Part shown: one piece after another, positions 29,178 through 42,701 of the stretch | Position numbering within the stretch: the first letter of the stretch is position 1 | Layout: the number at the start of each line of letters is the position of its first letter | NCBI GenBank assembly: GCA_946406115.1 | Contig: OX291550.1 | Coordinates: 23,598,722 to 23,662,721 of the forward strand | Origin: Apoda limacodes | Lineage: Eukaryota > Arthropoda > Insecta > Lepidoptera > Limacodidae | Direction of reading: 5' to 3' | Length of the DNA: 64,000 bases | Made by a program: the position numbers and the translations under genes | The notes under the pieces: generated by a model | The model's database searches: none | What the model was told of the DNA's origin: nothing | What the model saw: only the letters and a program-made list of their open reading frames with translations

Positions 29178-31393
29178 ATTTTCTTGTTAACTGGCGATTT
29201 TAATATATCTGATGCGCAATGAACAGCACATAATCATACCGACTTGATCTCGCCGTCAAACAGTTCCCGTTCCGTACACTTAACGACTTCATGTCTTTTA
29301 CTAATCTTAAACAGTTTAATGGTGTATTTAACATGATTTAACGCCAACAATCGCATATTGGACCTTGTTTTCAGTGACACTGAGTGCTGTGTTACCAACT
29401 ATAACTGTCCACAAGTTAGTGAAGATTTACACCACAGCGCTATAGGGCTTAATTTTAAATATACTCCCCCACTTAAAACTGCCTCCTCACGAGTTTTTAA
29501 TTTTCATTTAGCAGATTACGATAAAATTAATACCGAATTAAGAAATGTAAATTGTTTTCAGGTTTAGGTTTCAGGTATACAGGAAAGCACGGTTAGGTTC
29601 TATAATATATTAAATTGTATTATTGGACTTAAATTGAATCGCTTTTTAATAGTAATTCTCTACCATTGGAAATGTTCTATAAAAGAACATCTACGACGAA
29701 TAGCGAGCATATCTGCAACTTGTTTAATGAATATTTCCATTCATTTCCATTTCAAAAGTCCAGTACTGCTCCAGTGGACTTTAATAATGTTTCGCCTCCT
29801 GTAAATTACCGAAGATATTTTATTTAGGCATCTGCGATCGATAAATATAAACAAAGGTGCAGGTCCGGATGGTATACATCCTTTATTGATAAAAAACTGT
29901 GCTTCTACATTAACAAAACCAATAACATTGCTTTATATCACCTCATTAAAATCTGGTTGTGTTCCTCATATATGGAAAATAGCGTGGATAACCCCTATCC
30001 CTAAAGGAATTATTACTAATGATATTGAAAAGTATAGACCGATCTCAAAATTGTGTCACTTTGCAAAAATTTTAGAGCAAATAGTTACATTGCAGTTATC
30101 AGAAGCAGTACAGCGTCATGTCTCACCTAGCCAGCACGGATTTTATAAAGGACGGAGTGTTGATTCCAATTTGCTTATTTTCACTGATTTTATTTTTAGA
30201 TGTTTTGAATTAGAAATGGCAAGTAGATTCTGTGTATGCTGATTTTGCTAAGGCTTTTGACAAGATCTGTCATCACACACTTTTGTTAAAGCTCTGGCTT
30301 CTTGGTATTTACGGTGATTTATTTAGGTGTATTAAATTATATATTGAAAACAGATATCAAGCAGTTGTTCTAGGTGGATATAGGTCTCAATATAAATATA
30401 GTAGCTATGGTGTACCACAAGGTTCACATCTAGGGCCCTTGCTTTTTATATTATATGTCAACGACTTAACAAAAAGTTTGAAAAACTCCAATACACTTCT
30501 TTATGCTGATGAAACTACGATCTTCAGATTAATAGGACATGTAGAGATTGTAAAATGCTTCAAAATGATTCGATTGGCTTTGAAAATTTCTGCGCTACGT
30601 ATAAATTATTTTTAAATGCTAATAAATGTCATTTGATAAGTTTCACAAGAAACAAGAAACCTATTCGTTTTGATTACAAGCTAGGAAAAAAGTTCTAACT
30701 CGTGTCTCAGAAGTTCGTGATTTGGGAGTCATTATGGATTCAAAGCTAACTCTTTTAGCTTTTTGATTATGTTTTGTCTAAACCCTAAAAGCAACTGGGA
30801 TTTATTTTACGTGTGAGAAAACCCTTTAAAAATCCTGTGACATAAAAAAATCTGTACAATAGCTATGTTAGGACTTGGAATTTGCATGTATGGTGTGGCA
30901 TCCACTTTTCAAAAATCATATAAGTAGGATAAGGACATTGCAAAAAAAATTTTTAAAAACCTTTAATTACAGAACTGACCATTCGTTTTCTGATTATACA
31001 TCCTCTATGCGTCATTATAAACTTTCCTCTTTGTGCACCCATCAAGATCTCACTGATGTTGCCTTATTGCAAAAGTTATTAAATAATTATATTAATGCAC
31101 CAGATCTTTTACATAAAATTTGTTTCCGAGTACCTCGCAGATATGAACGGAGCAATCGCAGAAAATATCTTTTTTCTATTGCAAACAGTAGCAGTTGTTA
31201 CGTTGCTAACAGTTTATTTAACGAAGTTGTAGAATTTATAATGATTAATTTTGTAATGTAGACATATTTAGTAATTCTCTACAATGTTTTAAAAAACTAA
31301 TGTTAAATTGCATAACCTATTAGATAATATGTAACTTCACCTTCTTGATTTTATTATTATATTTTTTACTTAATTTTTATTTATCATATCCTG
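29178..31393 (+). mobile_element. CR1-like LINE insertion, copy 2
   Basis: Identical in layout to copy 1, with no indel noticed. It retains the full 479-bp block that is missing from copy 3 (30404-30882). Confidence 0.75.
29190..31261 (+). pseudogene. CR1-like ORF2, copy 2
   Basis: Same broken reverse transcriptase as in copy 1: motif A ADFAKAFD, motif B YGVPQGSHLGPLLF, and motif C as YADE. The frameshift near 30233 is in the same place. The disabling lesions are therefore older than the tandem duplication. Confidence 0.85.
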
Positions 31394-32664
31394 TATTCAC
31401 GCTTTCCTACCATACTAGGCAATTTCCGTCTTCATGGAAGACTGCGAATATATACCCGGTGCCCAAAGAGGGCAATAGATCAGATCCATCGAATTATAGA
31501 CCCATCGCTATTACCTCTATCCTCTCCAAGGTGATGGAGCGTGAGATCAACACACAGCTTCTAAGATACCTAGAAGAACACGACCTGGTCAGTGATCGTC
31601 AATATGGCTTTCGCCGCGGTCGCTCGACTGGTGACCTTCTAGTGTATCTCACACACCGATTGGCACTAGCCATTGAGAGTCTGGGGGAGGCATTGGCATG
31701 TAGCCTGGACATAGCGAAGGCGTTCGATTGGGTCTGGCACCGGGGTCTTCTATCGAAGTTGCCATCTTACGGAGTGCCCGAGGGTTTGTGCAAATGGGTT
31801 ACTAGCTTTTTGTCCAGCAGACGCATACGAAACGTAGTTGACGGTAGTTGCTCTTATAGCATGAACATTAATGCTGGTGTCCCGGCATGTTGATATGTTG
31901 GACAACATGCATTGCTGTGCAGATAACAGTACTGAAAACGCTTATTACGCGGGTCGTGCAAACAACCCTTGTTCCGTTGTGGCGGAAAACCGCGGAGAAC
32001 TTGTGTCTCAAATCGAGACCACACTGTTCAAGGTCTCTGAATGGGGACGGGTAAATTTGGTCCGATTCAACCCTACAAAGACACAGTCTGCGCATGTAGT
32101 CCCACAATTCTAGAACACTCCTCTCTCCATCTCTAAGAGCATTGGGACCCTTGGCGTAGACATCTCCAGCGATGTTCAGTTCCGAGATCATTTGCAAGAC
32201 AAGGTGAAGCTGGCGTCCAAAAAACTAGGTGTACTCAACAGAGCGAGGCAGTACTTCACGACGGGCAAAGGTTGCTGCTTTAAAAGTTGCAAGTTCGGCC
32301 TCATATGGAGTACTGCTGCCATCTCTGGGCGGGTGCACCCGGATACCAGCTTGGACCTTTTGACACGGTTCAACGACGGGCTGTGAGAATTGTCGAAGAA
32401 CTCTTAAGTCTGAGGAGAGACTTTGCCTCACTGTGTGTGTTCTACCGCTTGTACCTTGGGATGTGTTCTGAGGAATTGTTCGAAATGATGTCCACGGCTA
32501 CTTTGTACCATCGCACCGCTCGCCATCGGCAGGGAATTCATTCTCACACTCTAAAACCGAAATGGTCGCTTACAGTGCGGTTTCAGAGAAACTTCCTCCC
32601 GCGAACGCTTGGGTACAGGACTACAGTATGGGGTTCTTCAAGAAAGAAGTTATTGGATTTTTGA
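31394..32664 (+). pseudogene. Jockey-like ORF2 3' half, copy 2
   Basis: Reverse transcriptase and C-terminus with the same lesions as copy 1: GVPAC then a stop at 31893, CADNST for motif C, and frameshifts near 32113 and 32290. No copy-specific change was noticed. Confidence 0.9.
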
Positions 32665-32775
32665 AGGGTCGGAAAGGCGCGAGTGATACCCATGGTATTA
32701 CAAGCGTCCATAGGCCATGATGACCGCTTACTATCAGGCGGACCGTATGCTTGACACACTTGAAAAAAGAATAGC

Positions 32776-34890
32776 GTATAGGACTTAATACAAGCAGAGG
32801 AAAAAAACAAATATCGTTTATTTCTAGTTAAATCATATATAAATACATCTGTCTGTCCATCAAAATTCCTTTTCCGAGAAACGCATGGAGGTATCAAGTT
32901 ATAACAAATGACAAATACTTAAGTCTATAGTCTTTTTATCATCTATATCTATCTATATCTTTTAATTGAAGACTTTTAACGTATCACATGGCAATTTGAA
33001 AAACAATAGGCAATTGAAATATAACCTAAATATTGATTGTTTTTTTTTTTAATCAAACTATTTACATTGTAAATCTTGTTTATTAAGTGTTTCAATACAA
33101 AACATGTATTTATTAGTTGATACACTATAATATTATGTTTTATTTGTGATTTTACAAAGATTACCTATTGGACGCACGCAATAAAACAGTATTGTAATTA
33201 GTTTGTTAAGCTAGTTGTAGTTAATTTACTTAACGATTCGAAAGTGTTCTTAGAAACCCATTTGAATACAAAGATTTTTATTTGAGTCCCTTGGAGTTGT
33301 TAAAAAATACAGCTTCTAATTCAACGCCATTAAAAAATATGACCATTTCTTATTTTGACTCGCAAATAATACAAAACCTATGGGGTACTTCCCGTTGACC
33401 TAAAATCATGAAATCAAATTAAATACTTAATATCAAAAATTAATATCAAATACTTAGGTTTACAGTTTCCTAAAGCTGTAAAAAATCTAGTTTCAGATTT
33501 AACGCAATCAAAAATTACGGTCATTTGCTTATTTTGAAACTCGCTAATAAATCAAAACCTATCCCGTTGAAGAAAAAATGAATTATTATATTATTACATA
33601 TAAAATACATACGATTATTAACATATATTTGTAGTTAAAGAATTGACTGTGACGGATATCATATGGAAGAACGTTTTTTTAACTATAAAGCTATGCTCAA
33701 ATTGTAGTTAAAAAAATTCTCCCAATATCTCAAAACTCAAACTCAATTGTTTTTTGTTTAAATTAGGTTTCTTCCAACACCTTTGAATCGTCAATGTTCC
33801 TAAGTACTATTTTCATTTCTTGAATTAACGAAGTTGAGGACATCTTACATAGCAATTGCAGAAGTGTCGTACAGTAAATGTAATAAATACTTAATCGTGG
33901 AAACGTTGTTTTATCTAAAACTTCGCCAACACCAATCGTCTACAGAAGTAGTCAGATGAATAGATTTTCAAACATGCTGGTCACTAAAAGAAGTGTAACA
34001 AAATAGAACTATACCAATCTCAAAAAAAAGACAGTTGTATTGTACTTGCATTCTTCTGTATCTCACATACTCCTGCCAGCGCGGGCATAGGTACGATGGG
34101 CAGGCCGGGGCACTTATCCCATTCCCGCTTGCTCATGCATGATGACCCCTTGTATAGCACGGACGCGAAGCAAGAAGAATTTCATTCAATGACCGGTCAC
34201 TATTTGTCTCCGTTGCACGCGCATAATTATTTGCCATCGCGCTCGCACAGGTGCGATGACCGACCGCTGTCATCAGAAGTTACTATTATTTGACCACTAA
34301 ACACAGGCTAAAAAGTAAAATGTTAATGTTCGAAATTCTGCCTGCGTCGCGTCCGTGTTATAGTCAATATATCGATTAAACACTAAACAAAATTTGAATA
34401 TAATTAGGAAGATGAAAAAAATCGAGATATGGGCTGCCAGAAAGACACTTTACCGACTTATGGAAGTTTTATTTCAAGAAATATTCTGCCGAACCACTGT
34501 AAGCAAATCCTGTAATAAGGATGTGATTTGAATAGGATTCTAGCTGGTCCTTCTAGAAGTATGTCCTTGCTTTAAATTCTTACTTGCCAGAAGTCGAAAA
34601 CTTTTGATCAGTGCTTAAAAAAAATAAAACTCAAAGTGTTTAGGATCAAGAATATTATCTTTAAGTTCTCAATACTAGGCAGGTTTCATATTATATTATT
34701 TAATGATGCATTTCAGGTTTTAAGTATAAGTAGTAAGTAAAATAATTTGAAAAATTATAGAAAAACAAAAATTTTACGATATATTTAGTATCTAGTCTTC
34801 AGTCAAGTATATATACTTATGTACAAAATGATTCATAAATTAAACTTGGCTAGGTAGTATCAAATAATAATAATTTTTGAGAAGTCACTT
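32776..34890. other. Non-coding stretch, copy 2 (direct repeat, GC island)
   Basis: Equivalent to 5233-7348, including the diverged direct repeat (33285-33582) and the GC-rich island (34082-34293). It is one base shorter near 34021. Confidence 0.55.
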
Positions 34891-35367
34891 AAACGGGTAT
34901 TACACTACACGGTATTCAGGGTCCCTAAGCCTGATTTAGGGTAATGTAATGACAGTAAGCGAGTTAGGGTCCTTAATTAAGGCGACCGGAGCGGCCCGGT
35001 CTACCTAACTCCCTGACTCCCTTACTACCGGGCAGTGTAATAGCATTTAGGGCGCTTTTTTTATTGCAGGAGTTACTAAACTTAATATTTCTTCAAATTC
35101 AACAATTATTTCTTAGATCTGATTGCTCCAGAACACTAGTATATGCATATCCAAAAACTTTGCTCGTAATTGTAAGTATTCCTTTACCCAGATTTTTTCT
35201 TTTTTTTTTAATTGTCATGCTACACCAAATGGATATTTTTTGTGGCTTTAACAACGTAGGTGCTACTACAGCAGGCGCGCAACACTTGTGACGGTAACTT
35301 CACAACTAAGTTAGGGTTATTCACCGGGTAGTGTAATAAGGGGCTCCCTAATTAGTAAAACCCGTTT
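34891..35367. mobile_element. MITE-like element, copy 2
   Basis: Same outer inverted ends (aaacgggt / acccgttt) and internal third end as at 7349-7825; no change noticed. Confidence 0.5.
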
Positions 35368-35372
35368 CAGTG

Positions 35373-35512
35373 CCACCTGGTCCCAAGCTAAGCAAGGCTA
35401 ATACATATATGTAGGTGTACCTATCCTTTTTTTTGTAAATTTATACATAGAAACACCGAGACTCAATACAAAAATGTCAATTACGTGAATGTTTGTCCTG
35501 TACAATAATTAA
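35373..35512 (-). mobile_element. SINE remnant, copy 2
   Basis: Equivalent of 7831-7970, unchanged. Confidence 0.55.
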
Positions 35513-36030
35513 ACCAATACGGCTCTTTTGAACCTAATGAAATATTTGTGAGATTATAATTTAAATGTGTGTTTTTGAGTTGAAGGGCTTGCATATGGTT
35601 TTAGTCTCACCCTTGGATTGTAGGCAAAGTTACGTGTTTCTCACGTCAGTCGGCTCGACAAACGTACGTCGCAGACAGATTTGCCAGACCGTACCTTTTA
35701 GTACGATTTTCCGTACTATTCATAACCCAACTGTATCAAGAACGTACCTCCGCGTAAAACGTACTTTTATCGTACTTTTTGCCATCCATTGAACTTGTTA
35801 GGAAAGCTTTTATTTTATTTGGAAATAGTTGAAACAAATCGCCTTCAGATAAAAAAAAAATGGAAGATGCATTTAATTTAGATTAAAAAGCAAAGTTGAA
35901 AAGTACTCCAATATCTTTATTTCATTTTTGCCGCTTTTTATTAGGGTTGCCACTGTATAGGGTGTACCTATAGTACTTATTTAGCAGTTTCCTGAAGAGT
36001 GTACGTTCAGATTGATTGTAAAAGATACCA
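35513..36030. other. Non-coding with GTAC cluster, copy 2
   Basis: Equivalent of 7971-8489. It has one A fewer in a homopolymer near 35852 and a substitution near 35991 that is shared with copy 3 but not copy 1. Confidence 0.5.
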
Positions 36031-36160
36031 ATACGCGACCGAAATGGTATTCCTCCCGCGAACGCTTGGGTTGTGGAATGAGCTCCCTGCCAATGTTTTC
36101 TCTAAAGACTACAGTATGTGCAGTAGGTTCTTCAAGAACGAAGTATTAAGATTTTTGTAA
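36031..36160 (+). pseudogene. Jockey-like ORF2 C-terminal fragment, copy 2
   Basis: Same LWNELPANVFSKDYSMCS fragment as at 8490-8619. Confidence 0.75.
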
Positions 36161-37276
36161 AAAGAGAACTTACGTAGTACTGCAAAATTTTTATAAAGTA
36201 TTTTACTGTTACGTCATAATTCTGACATGTAAAAAAAGAGTATTTTTAATACTGTAACTTAAAAAACATGGACAAGAGTTTGCTTAATTCAGGGTTCACG
36301 CAAAGTATTTGACTTAAGTTTGTAGTGTTTATTTAAATAGTAGATTGCATGAGCAAAAAAACGCGAATTTCATGTGAGCGAAGAATTCCTTAGGTAGTTA
36401 AGTTTCGAGCGTAGCAAGTTTCTAAGAGTAGAATCCTGAGAGGAGCGAGGGATTCAAAGGTGCGAGGTGTTTTAATTTTTTTCGCATGCACTCTGATTTT
36501 AACAATGACTATAAGAAAATAACTCGTCTTATGAATGAAAAAGGTAGCCGGAAGTGGATGGATAAAAAAAGCGGAGGACTAAGTGTGATTGCGTTCATTA
36601 GGGAAGGCCTATGTCGTACAGTAGACTGCTGTTGATGAGTCGGTGAAGAAAACTTTCTTTTGTGAGTGGCAGTGGTAGCAAAGAAATTTCAGGTTATGTG
36701 CTAGTATTTTACCAATGTTCACTATTTTTACGACAAAGCTTAAAAGGTTATATCTTGACTGACACGTACTGAACCAAAAATGGCTTAATTTAGCGTCAAA
36801 AATTATAAAACTATCCATACGAGTGCCATTTGTGCCAATGTCCTTTCTCGGGACTCAAACTAAATGGCTTTCATCTTCGGTATCGGTACAGCGGTTTAAG
36901 CGTTACGAGGTTACAGACAGAGTTACTTTCGCATTTATAATATTAGTATGGAAAGCAGACACGGCAGACGTTGACCTGCCCGGAAAAGCAGCGCTACATT
37001 AAATATGATATTTAAAATTTAACATACATTTTTTATGGTGGCTGTTGTAGGTATCGCCCGAATTGAGAGCGCATACGGTCTCATTTGGTTCACCGATACA
37101 AGAAACTTGTTTGACTCGGACTGGGTAGCAGCCGCAGACACGTGAAAGCAAAACGAGTATGAGCCACCAACCTTGTTAATAAGCGATACACAGTCTAACC
37201 GGGCGCAATCAGCTGTAAAATATAAAACGATGGCTGACTTTGTGCGCAAAAAAGGCGAATGGAAAAAAAACTCTGC
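36161..37276. other. Non-coding stretch, copy 2
   Basis: Equivalent of 8620-9734. It has one extra A in the run at about 36355, also present in copy 3. Confidence 0.5.
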
Positions 37277-37557
37277 CAAGTGCGATATGGACTCGCGCAC
37301 GAAGGGTTCCGTTCCATTATCTTTAAAAAACGGCATTTAAATTACGTTTGTTGTATCGGAGCCCCCTTAAAAATTTGTTTTATTCTGTTTTTTAGTATTT
37401 CATGTTATAGCGGCAACACAATACATCTTCTGTGATGGAAATTTCAACAATCACGGTTCATGAGATACAGCCTGATGACAGACGGACGGACGGGCAGCGG
37501 AGTCCTAGTAATAGGGTCCGGTTTTTTACTTTTTGGGTAGGGTAGGTAACCCTTAAA
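37277..37557 (+). repeat. Lepidopteran interspersed repeat (gactcgcg family), copy 2
   Basis: Equivalent of 9735-10015; only the sequence just upstream differs, by one base (near 37067). Confidence 0.7.
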
Positions 37558-37731
37558 AAAAAACCGTCTGATGAATGGATGTTGTGATGTCCCCGTGAGC
37601 GTTGAGTGAATCTGTGACCCGCAAGGTATTGCAAATAAGTTTAGTAACCTTTTTGGAGCTTATTCAAGCACACACTCGGATGCACCTTGCGTGACGCCGG
37701 TGGTCTCTACTGAGACCTCCAGGTACACATA

Positions 37732-38037
37732 TTATATTTACATCCAAACAAATGGCTTCTGTTATTAAAAACATGAACAAAGGCAAATCACCGGGGCATA
37801 ACGGTCACAGCATTGAGCATCTGCAATACGCCGGATAAAATCTGCCTACAGTGCTGTCAATGCTGTTCTCTCTCTGTGTCGGCCATGCATACTTGCCGTA
37901 TGAACTCATGAAAACTGTTGTGGTGCCAGTAATAAAAATTAGGACACGAGACTCCTCGGATAGGTCCAACGACAGGCCTAGATCTTTGGCTACGACAGTG
38001 GCAAAAGTGCTGGAAAGAAAATATTTTTTAGGCCGCT
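37732..38037 (+). pseudogene. LINE reverse transcriptase fragment (third family), copy 2
   Basis: Equivalent of 10190-10495, with the same internal stop after EHLQYAG. Confidence 0.75.
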
Positions 38038-38406
38038 AACCATTTTTCTCACAGTTAACCCCGAGATAGGTGTGATTTGGAAACTTCATATGGTTTCTGG
38101 TTTAAAGAGAATTTGATATGCGTCACTAAGTGTTACCGCATTTTTATGATGACCTTTTAGGCCCATCACATTGTGACATTTTCTTTAACTTTTATTTTTT
38201 TAATATTTGAATTGAAGAGGTATTACACATGCAGTAATATTTATTAATAAGAGCAATATAAAATGCTTGTTTCAACAGCCTTTGATTGTAACTTTTCCTT
38301 AACTAACAGATTTACGGTGTGTTTGAAATTTTGGAAGAAAATAGCTTTTACGCCGCTAACCATTTTTCTTACAGTAAACCCCTTGTGATTTGAAAACTTC
38401 ATATGG
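38012..38406 (+). repeat. Direct repeat of about 75-80 bp, copy 2
   Basis: Repeat arms at 38012-38093 and 38333-38406, as in copy 1. Confidence 0.7.
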
Positions 38407-38507
38407 TCGTTTTTACACTAGTTGTGTGTTACATTTTATGGCAATATGTATCCTATATTGTGCCGAATAGGCAGCAGCCGTTGCCGCTTCGCAATCAAAG
38501 CATTTTT

Positions 38508-38710
38508 ACAGTTCGAACCACGGATCTAGAGGTCAAGGTCATTTGCGTAGATCGCAGTCTCTTATTCGCCTATTGGTTCTATCAGACAGAGAACCGGGAT
38601 TGGCTAATTGGCAAATTTCTTAGATATTTACTTCATTTGAACCAATGATGTGACTCAATGTATATTCGCGTCATATGACCTTGAAATCCTTAGATCCTTG
38701 GTTTGAACTG
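38508..38710. repeat. Imperfect inverted repeat with paired TCAAGGTCA, copy 2
   Basis: Same hairpin as at 10966-11168. The nonamers are at 38533-38541 (plus) and 38676-38684 (minus), both intact. Confidence 0.6.
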
Positions 38711-39471
38711 AACGTACAGCAAACCTTGGAGACTCCTGATATAAGTCGTATGAACTTTTGCAACTAACTGCATAGCTAACTTCCCTTTTTTGTGCCTGCT
38801 CTTTAGGGATAGGTTTTTAAAAATGAATTTCTAGTTCTTAAGAAAGTTTATCTTTCAATTGTACATTTTTCGATTTCATTATTGGCCATTTCATTAAGGG
38901 TCCTTCTTGTCTTTTGACAGCACGTTGAAATTAAAAAAAATCACGATACCAGATTTTTATAAATATCCACAAGTTTTTCACGTATCCGCATTATTTTTAA
39001 TTCTACGGAACCCTAACCTAATGCCTGTACGACAGGCTCTCGAATAGTTATTTATTTAGTTTCTACACCTATTATCCTTCTATCGAAGCCCAGCAATTTA
39101 AAAAGTTTAGACATTGCTCTAAATACCTCTGTCCTTATCACTTTTAATTACTTTAGTACTTAGTTTAAAGCAGGTACATGGGTGTTCTTTTAACATTATT
39201 TGGTTGGTAATGTCTATTAGTACAACGTCGTAATTGCTATATGTTCTTCAACACAAATAATGAATTCACGACCATGGTAAGTACCTCTTACATAGATACA
39301 GAGTAGAGAAATACGGTAAGTACTTAACTGCTTTAAATTGTTTTCTTGGTAGTTTGGAAATGAATTTGTTGAAAGATAATCCATAAAAAGCTGCAGAGTT
39401 TGTACAAACAATTGAACGCGCTAATCTTAGAAACGATTGGTCCGATTTGAAAAATTCTTTTTATGTTAGAT
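38711..39471. other. AT-rich non-coding stretch, copy 2
   Basis: Equivalent of 11169-11929 with one noted substitution (near 38755). Confidence 0.5.
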
Positions 39472-39740
39472 AGCCCACTTATCAAGAAAGGCTAAAGTCT
39501 ACATCATTACGCTAAGACCAATAGGAGCGGAGCACCAATGAAGAATGTTTCAAAATCGGGAGTTTTTTTTCCTTTTGAGAGCTTCTGCTCCATGCGCTGC
39601 GTAAACGGTTAAAGTTTCGCAAAAATCATGTATGACAGAATTGTTCCTCTTTATAAGTTCTTTAAAAAATTCCGTGACAGAATATGTCTATCTTTTAAGG
39701 TTGACTCCTTTTTTATGCTAACCAAATTTGTTCTAAAATA
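39472..39740 (+). repeat. Lepidopteran interspersed repeat, copy 2, diverged from copy 1
   Basis: Equivalent of 11930-12200, but with about ten substitutions and a 2-bp deletion within about 230 bp. This is far above the background between the copies. Confidence 0.5.
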
Positions 39741-40060
39741 ATGTATTATTTGCGAAGGTGTTTCTATAAACATGATATTAATCCTTATCCAAATAAATAC
39801 GTTATTCATCACTAGTCTTTAATTTGAAACAAAATTTCCTTACATCATTTAATTCATTGAATATCCTAGGAGATATTCGTACTACCTATAGCAAATTGCA
39901 AATAGCATCTTTCAATTAGAATGGCGCGTTCAAATATTCAAGTTCAGTAATTTTATACATTAAATGAGAAGTTATGATTTATTTTATGAAAGGTTTAAAG
40001 CTAACAAAATATTAGTACATACGACTTACAAATCATAGACATCAACACGGTTTTTTTTTT

Positions 40061-40332
40061 TTAAATAAATAAATAAATATTTTTGGACATTAAACACAGC
40101 GCCGTCTGGCCCCAAGTAAGCAAAGCTTATGTTATGGATAACAGACAACGGATACAGATACATATATATATATATAGGTTTTTTTTTTGTAAATACCCAC
40201 ATATTATACATAAATACACCCAGACTCAAACACACACATGTTTTTTTATCACATAAATGTTTGTCCAGTGTGGGAATCGAACCCACACCCTCAGCGCAGC
40301 AGTCGGCCACACTACCAACTAGGCTAGCTAGG
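40061..40332 (-). mobile_element. tRNA-derived SINE with intact pol III boxes, copy 2
   Basis: B box at 40273-40283 and A box at 40315-40326 on the minus strand, both unchanged. The TA tract is one repeat longer than in copy 1. Confidence 0.75.
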
Positions 40333-40468
40333 GAGTTAATTGTTAAATGTAGGTAGTTATCTAACTTCCGATTTATGAATTCGGACTCTAGACAAAATAA
40401 AGTTGCGTAAAATTTTGAACCTGTGGCGCAAGAATGAATAGTTTGAAGCTAACTATGGTTGAGTGTTT

Positions 40469-40664
40469 GATTGGAACTAAAGGCAATTGGAGAATGTTTT
40501 AAGAGCGTTGATTGGAGGTTTGTTTGAACGTATTTGATTGGTGGTAGTTTTAAGACGAGCGCTGATTGGGAGTTTTATAATGTTAAAAATAACCGCGAAA
40601 TTTTAAGTTACTTAGAACTTTTATAATATTGAAAACACCCGCGAAACTTACCTAAGTGAGTCGT
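40469..40664 (+). repeat. GATTGG words and 46-bp tandem pair, copy 2
   Basis: Same arrangement as at 12927-13120. Confidence 0.55.
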
Positions 40665-42154
40665 TTAACAACCATTAGTGTAGCCTCATACAATTAATAT
40701 TCTAACAATAATAAAGGGTAGTTGTCTTGGTTTTCACGTATTCTGTATTATGGTATGACGTGTTAGTTTATTTAAAATTACCCGGGTTCGTTAAAACTTT
40801 ACGAACATTTAGAACATAATATTAATTTTCTATTAGTTTAGGATAATTAGGCCGTTTTATCTAGACCGTTCATATTAATCTAGGACTCTATAATAGTACC
40901 CCAACCAACATAACTAGAATTATACTTAAAAGATATTCTTTTTTCTTTGTTAAAATTAGTTAAGGCCGGACATCCGTCCGGAATATAAAATAGTATGGAG
41001 GGGTTTGAAATGTAGGAAGGGAGAACGTTGTTAGAGAGGGGTTAGTGGTGATAAAAGTGCGTGGTCCCATATATGCAGAATTGTCGAATACAGTTTAAAT
41101 TGTCGAAACGTTGCCCGAAAAGGAGGAAATCATAGTCTACGCTTGTGTCACTAAATGCTATCCTTAGCGGCGTTAGTAGGATTTTACTATTTTGGCTGGT
41201 TAGCTAGTGTAGGTGAGCGCTAATGTAAATTGTAAGGGGGCACTCCTGAAACCTACTTTTAGGTCGCAAGTCCTGAACACATAGCTACCTAGTTCCCACT
41301 CTACAAAGCGATTGGATTAAGCATTCGTATGGATTTTACTTTTAAATGTGGAAGAAGCGAAAATAAGGGTTCCTTTGCGTGGAGATGACAGAAAAATCAT
41401 ATAACTCCTTAGTACCCATGTCCTTTAGTTCTGATATTCTAGTATTTGCTTTGTTTAGGTGGTTTTGTACTGACTTTAGAAATAGTGAAAACTCAAAGTA
41501 GGCATTATTTATGATCGTAGGATTAGCTATATTGATTTTCTTGATTATTTCCTTTAATGCTTATTTTGTATACTATTGTTTGCTATATTACTCTGACGTA
41601 CCTCTAAAACAACTGGGTTACTACTTATTTAACACAACGGGTTTCGGGTCCTACCATTTTTGACGATCACGCTTGACCAAATAATATTATTATCTGCATC
41701 AATATTACATATTAAATTTATCTGATTTCTCTCTCGTTGAGTGATAGTGGGCTTCGAGGTTTCTTAGACCATTTTATTATATCTTAATATTTTTATATTC
41801 TTCTTGTAAGGGGGGACGTTACAGTACGGAACCCTAAAAATATCAGAAAAAAACAAAACACAATCATCCAAAACTTATTCGGAATTATTGAGCACCATTC
41901 CAGTCTATCTAAATTAAAGTCGCCTAAAATGAAATCATGAACGGTGGTGGAGCGGGTTGTAGAAATAGATTCAATTGTAATACTAGCTTTATCGCGAACT
42001 TATATTATCCTATACTCCAAAGATTGTAATTACTATTGATATAAGTATCTAGTTTAGACTTTGTAAAACACTCTGTTACGACATTTATCCGCGTTGAAAA
42101 GTATGATAGGCCAAATAAGTTAATTTTTAAGAATGCTCTGAATGTTGTTTTCAG
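40665..42154. other. Non-coding stretch, copy 2
   Basis: Equivalent of 13121-14612; one substitution seen near 41001. Confidence 0.45.
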
Positions 42155-42270
42155 CAATTTAAATGCGACAACAGGCGCTGCTGCAGAAACCTTTGCTTCA
42201 GTCGTCAATTTGATGACAGCGGTCCAATGCATCATCACCGAGGACTGGCCACCAGAATCTACCATCAAAG
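42155..42270 (+). CDS. GMC oxidoreductase copy 2, candidate 5' coding exon (GC donor)
   Basis: Identical to the exon at 14613-14728: acceptor tgttgttttcag, coding end TEDWPPESTIK, and AAAG followed by GCTAGT. The GC donor is therefore not a lesion private to one copy. Phase 1 matches the next exon at 46406, giving an Asp across the junction. The in-frame ATG is at 42213. The same caveats apply: no signal peptide and no proof that this is the true first exon. Confidence 0.6.
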
Positions 42271-42318
42271 GCTAGTATTCCGTTAGAACAAGGTTTTTAA
42301 TAGATTTTCTAAGAAATC

Positions 42319-42701
42319 GGCCAAGTGCGAGTCAGACTCGCGAACGAAGGGTTCCGTACCATTATCTATAAAAACGGCAAAAAATCACGTTTGTTGTATG
42401 GGAGCCCCCTTACATATTTGTTTTTTTGTTATATATTTTTAAAGTGACTATATAATTTAATATTCTGCGAAAAGTTTAAGAATCTCCCTGTTGTCGAGCA
42501 AAATCGAGATTTGTTATATGGGAGCCCTTTTAATATTTGCTGTTAGTATAGCAGCAACAGAAATACATCTTCTGTGAAAATTTTAACTGTCTAACTATCA
42601 CGGTTCATGAGATACAACCTGGTGACATACAGATGGACAGCGGAGTCTTAGTAATAGGGTTCCGCTAATTACCATTTGGGTACGGCACCTAACGGACTGA
42701 C
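42319..42701 (+). repeat. Lepidopteran interspersed repeat (gactcgcg family), GMC intron 1, copy 2
   Basis: Equivalent of 14777-15160, one C shorter in the gagccccc run. Confidence 0.75.

Larger units (their letters stand above)
28083..32775 (+). mobile_element. Jockey-like LINE remnant with CR1-like insertion, copy 2
   Basis: Collinear with 540-5232, including the nested insertion, so the nesting predates the tandem duplication. Only three substitutions were noticed against copy 1 over 4.7 kb (28759, 29028, 29039). Confidence 0.85.
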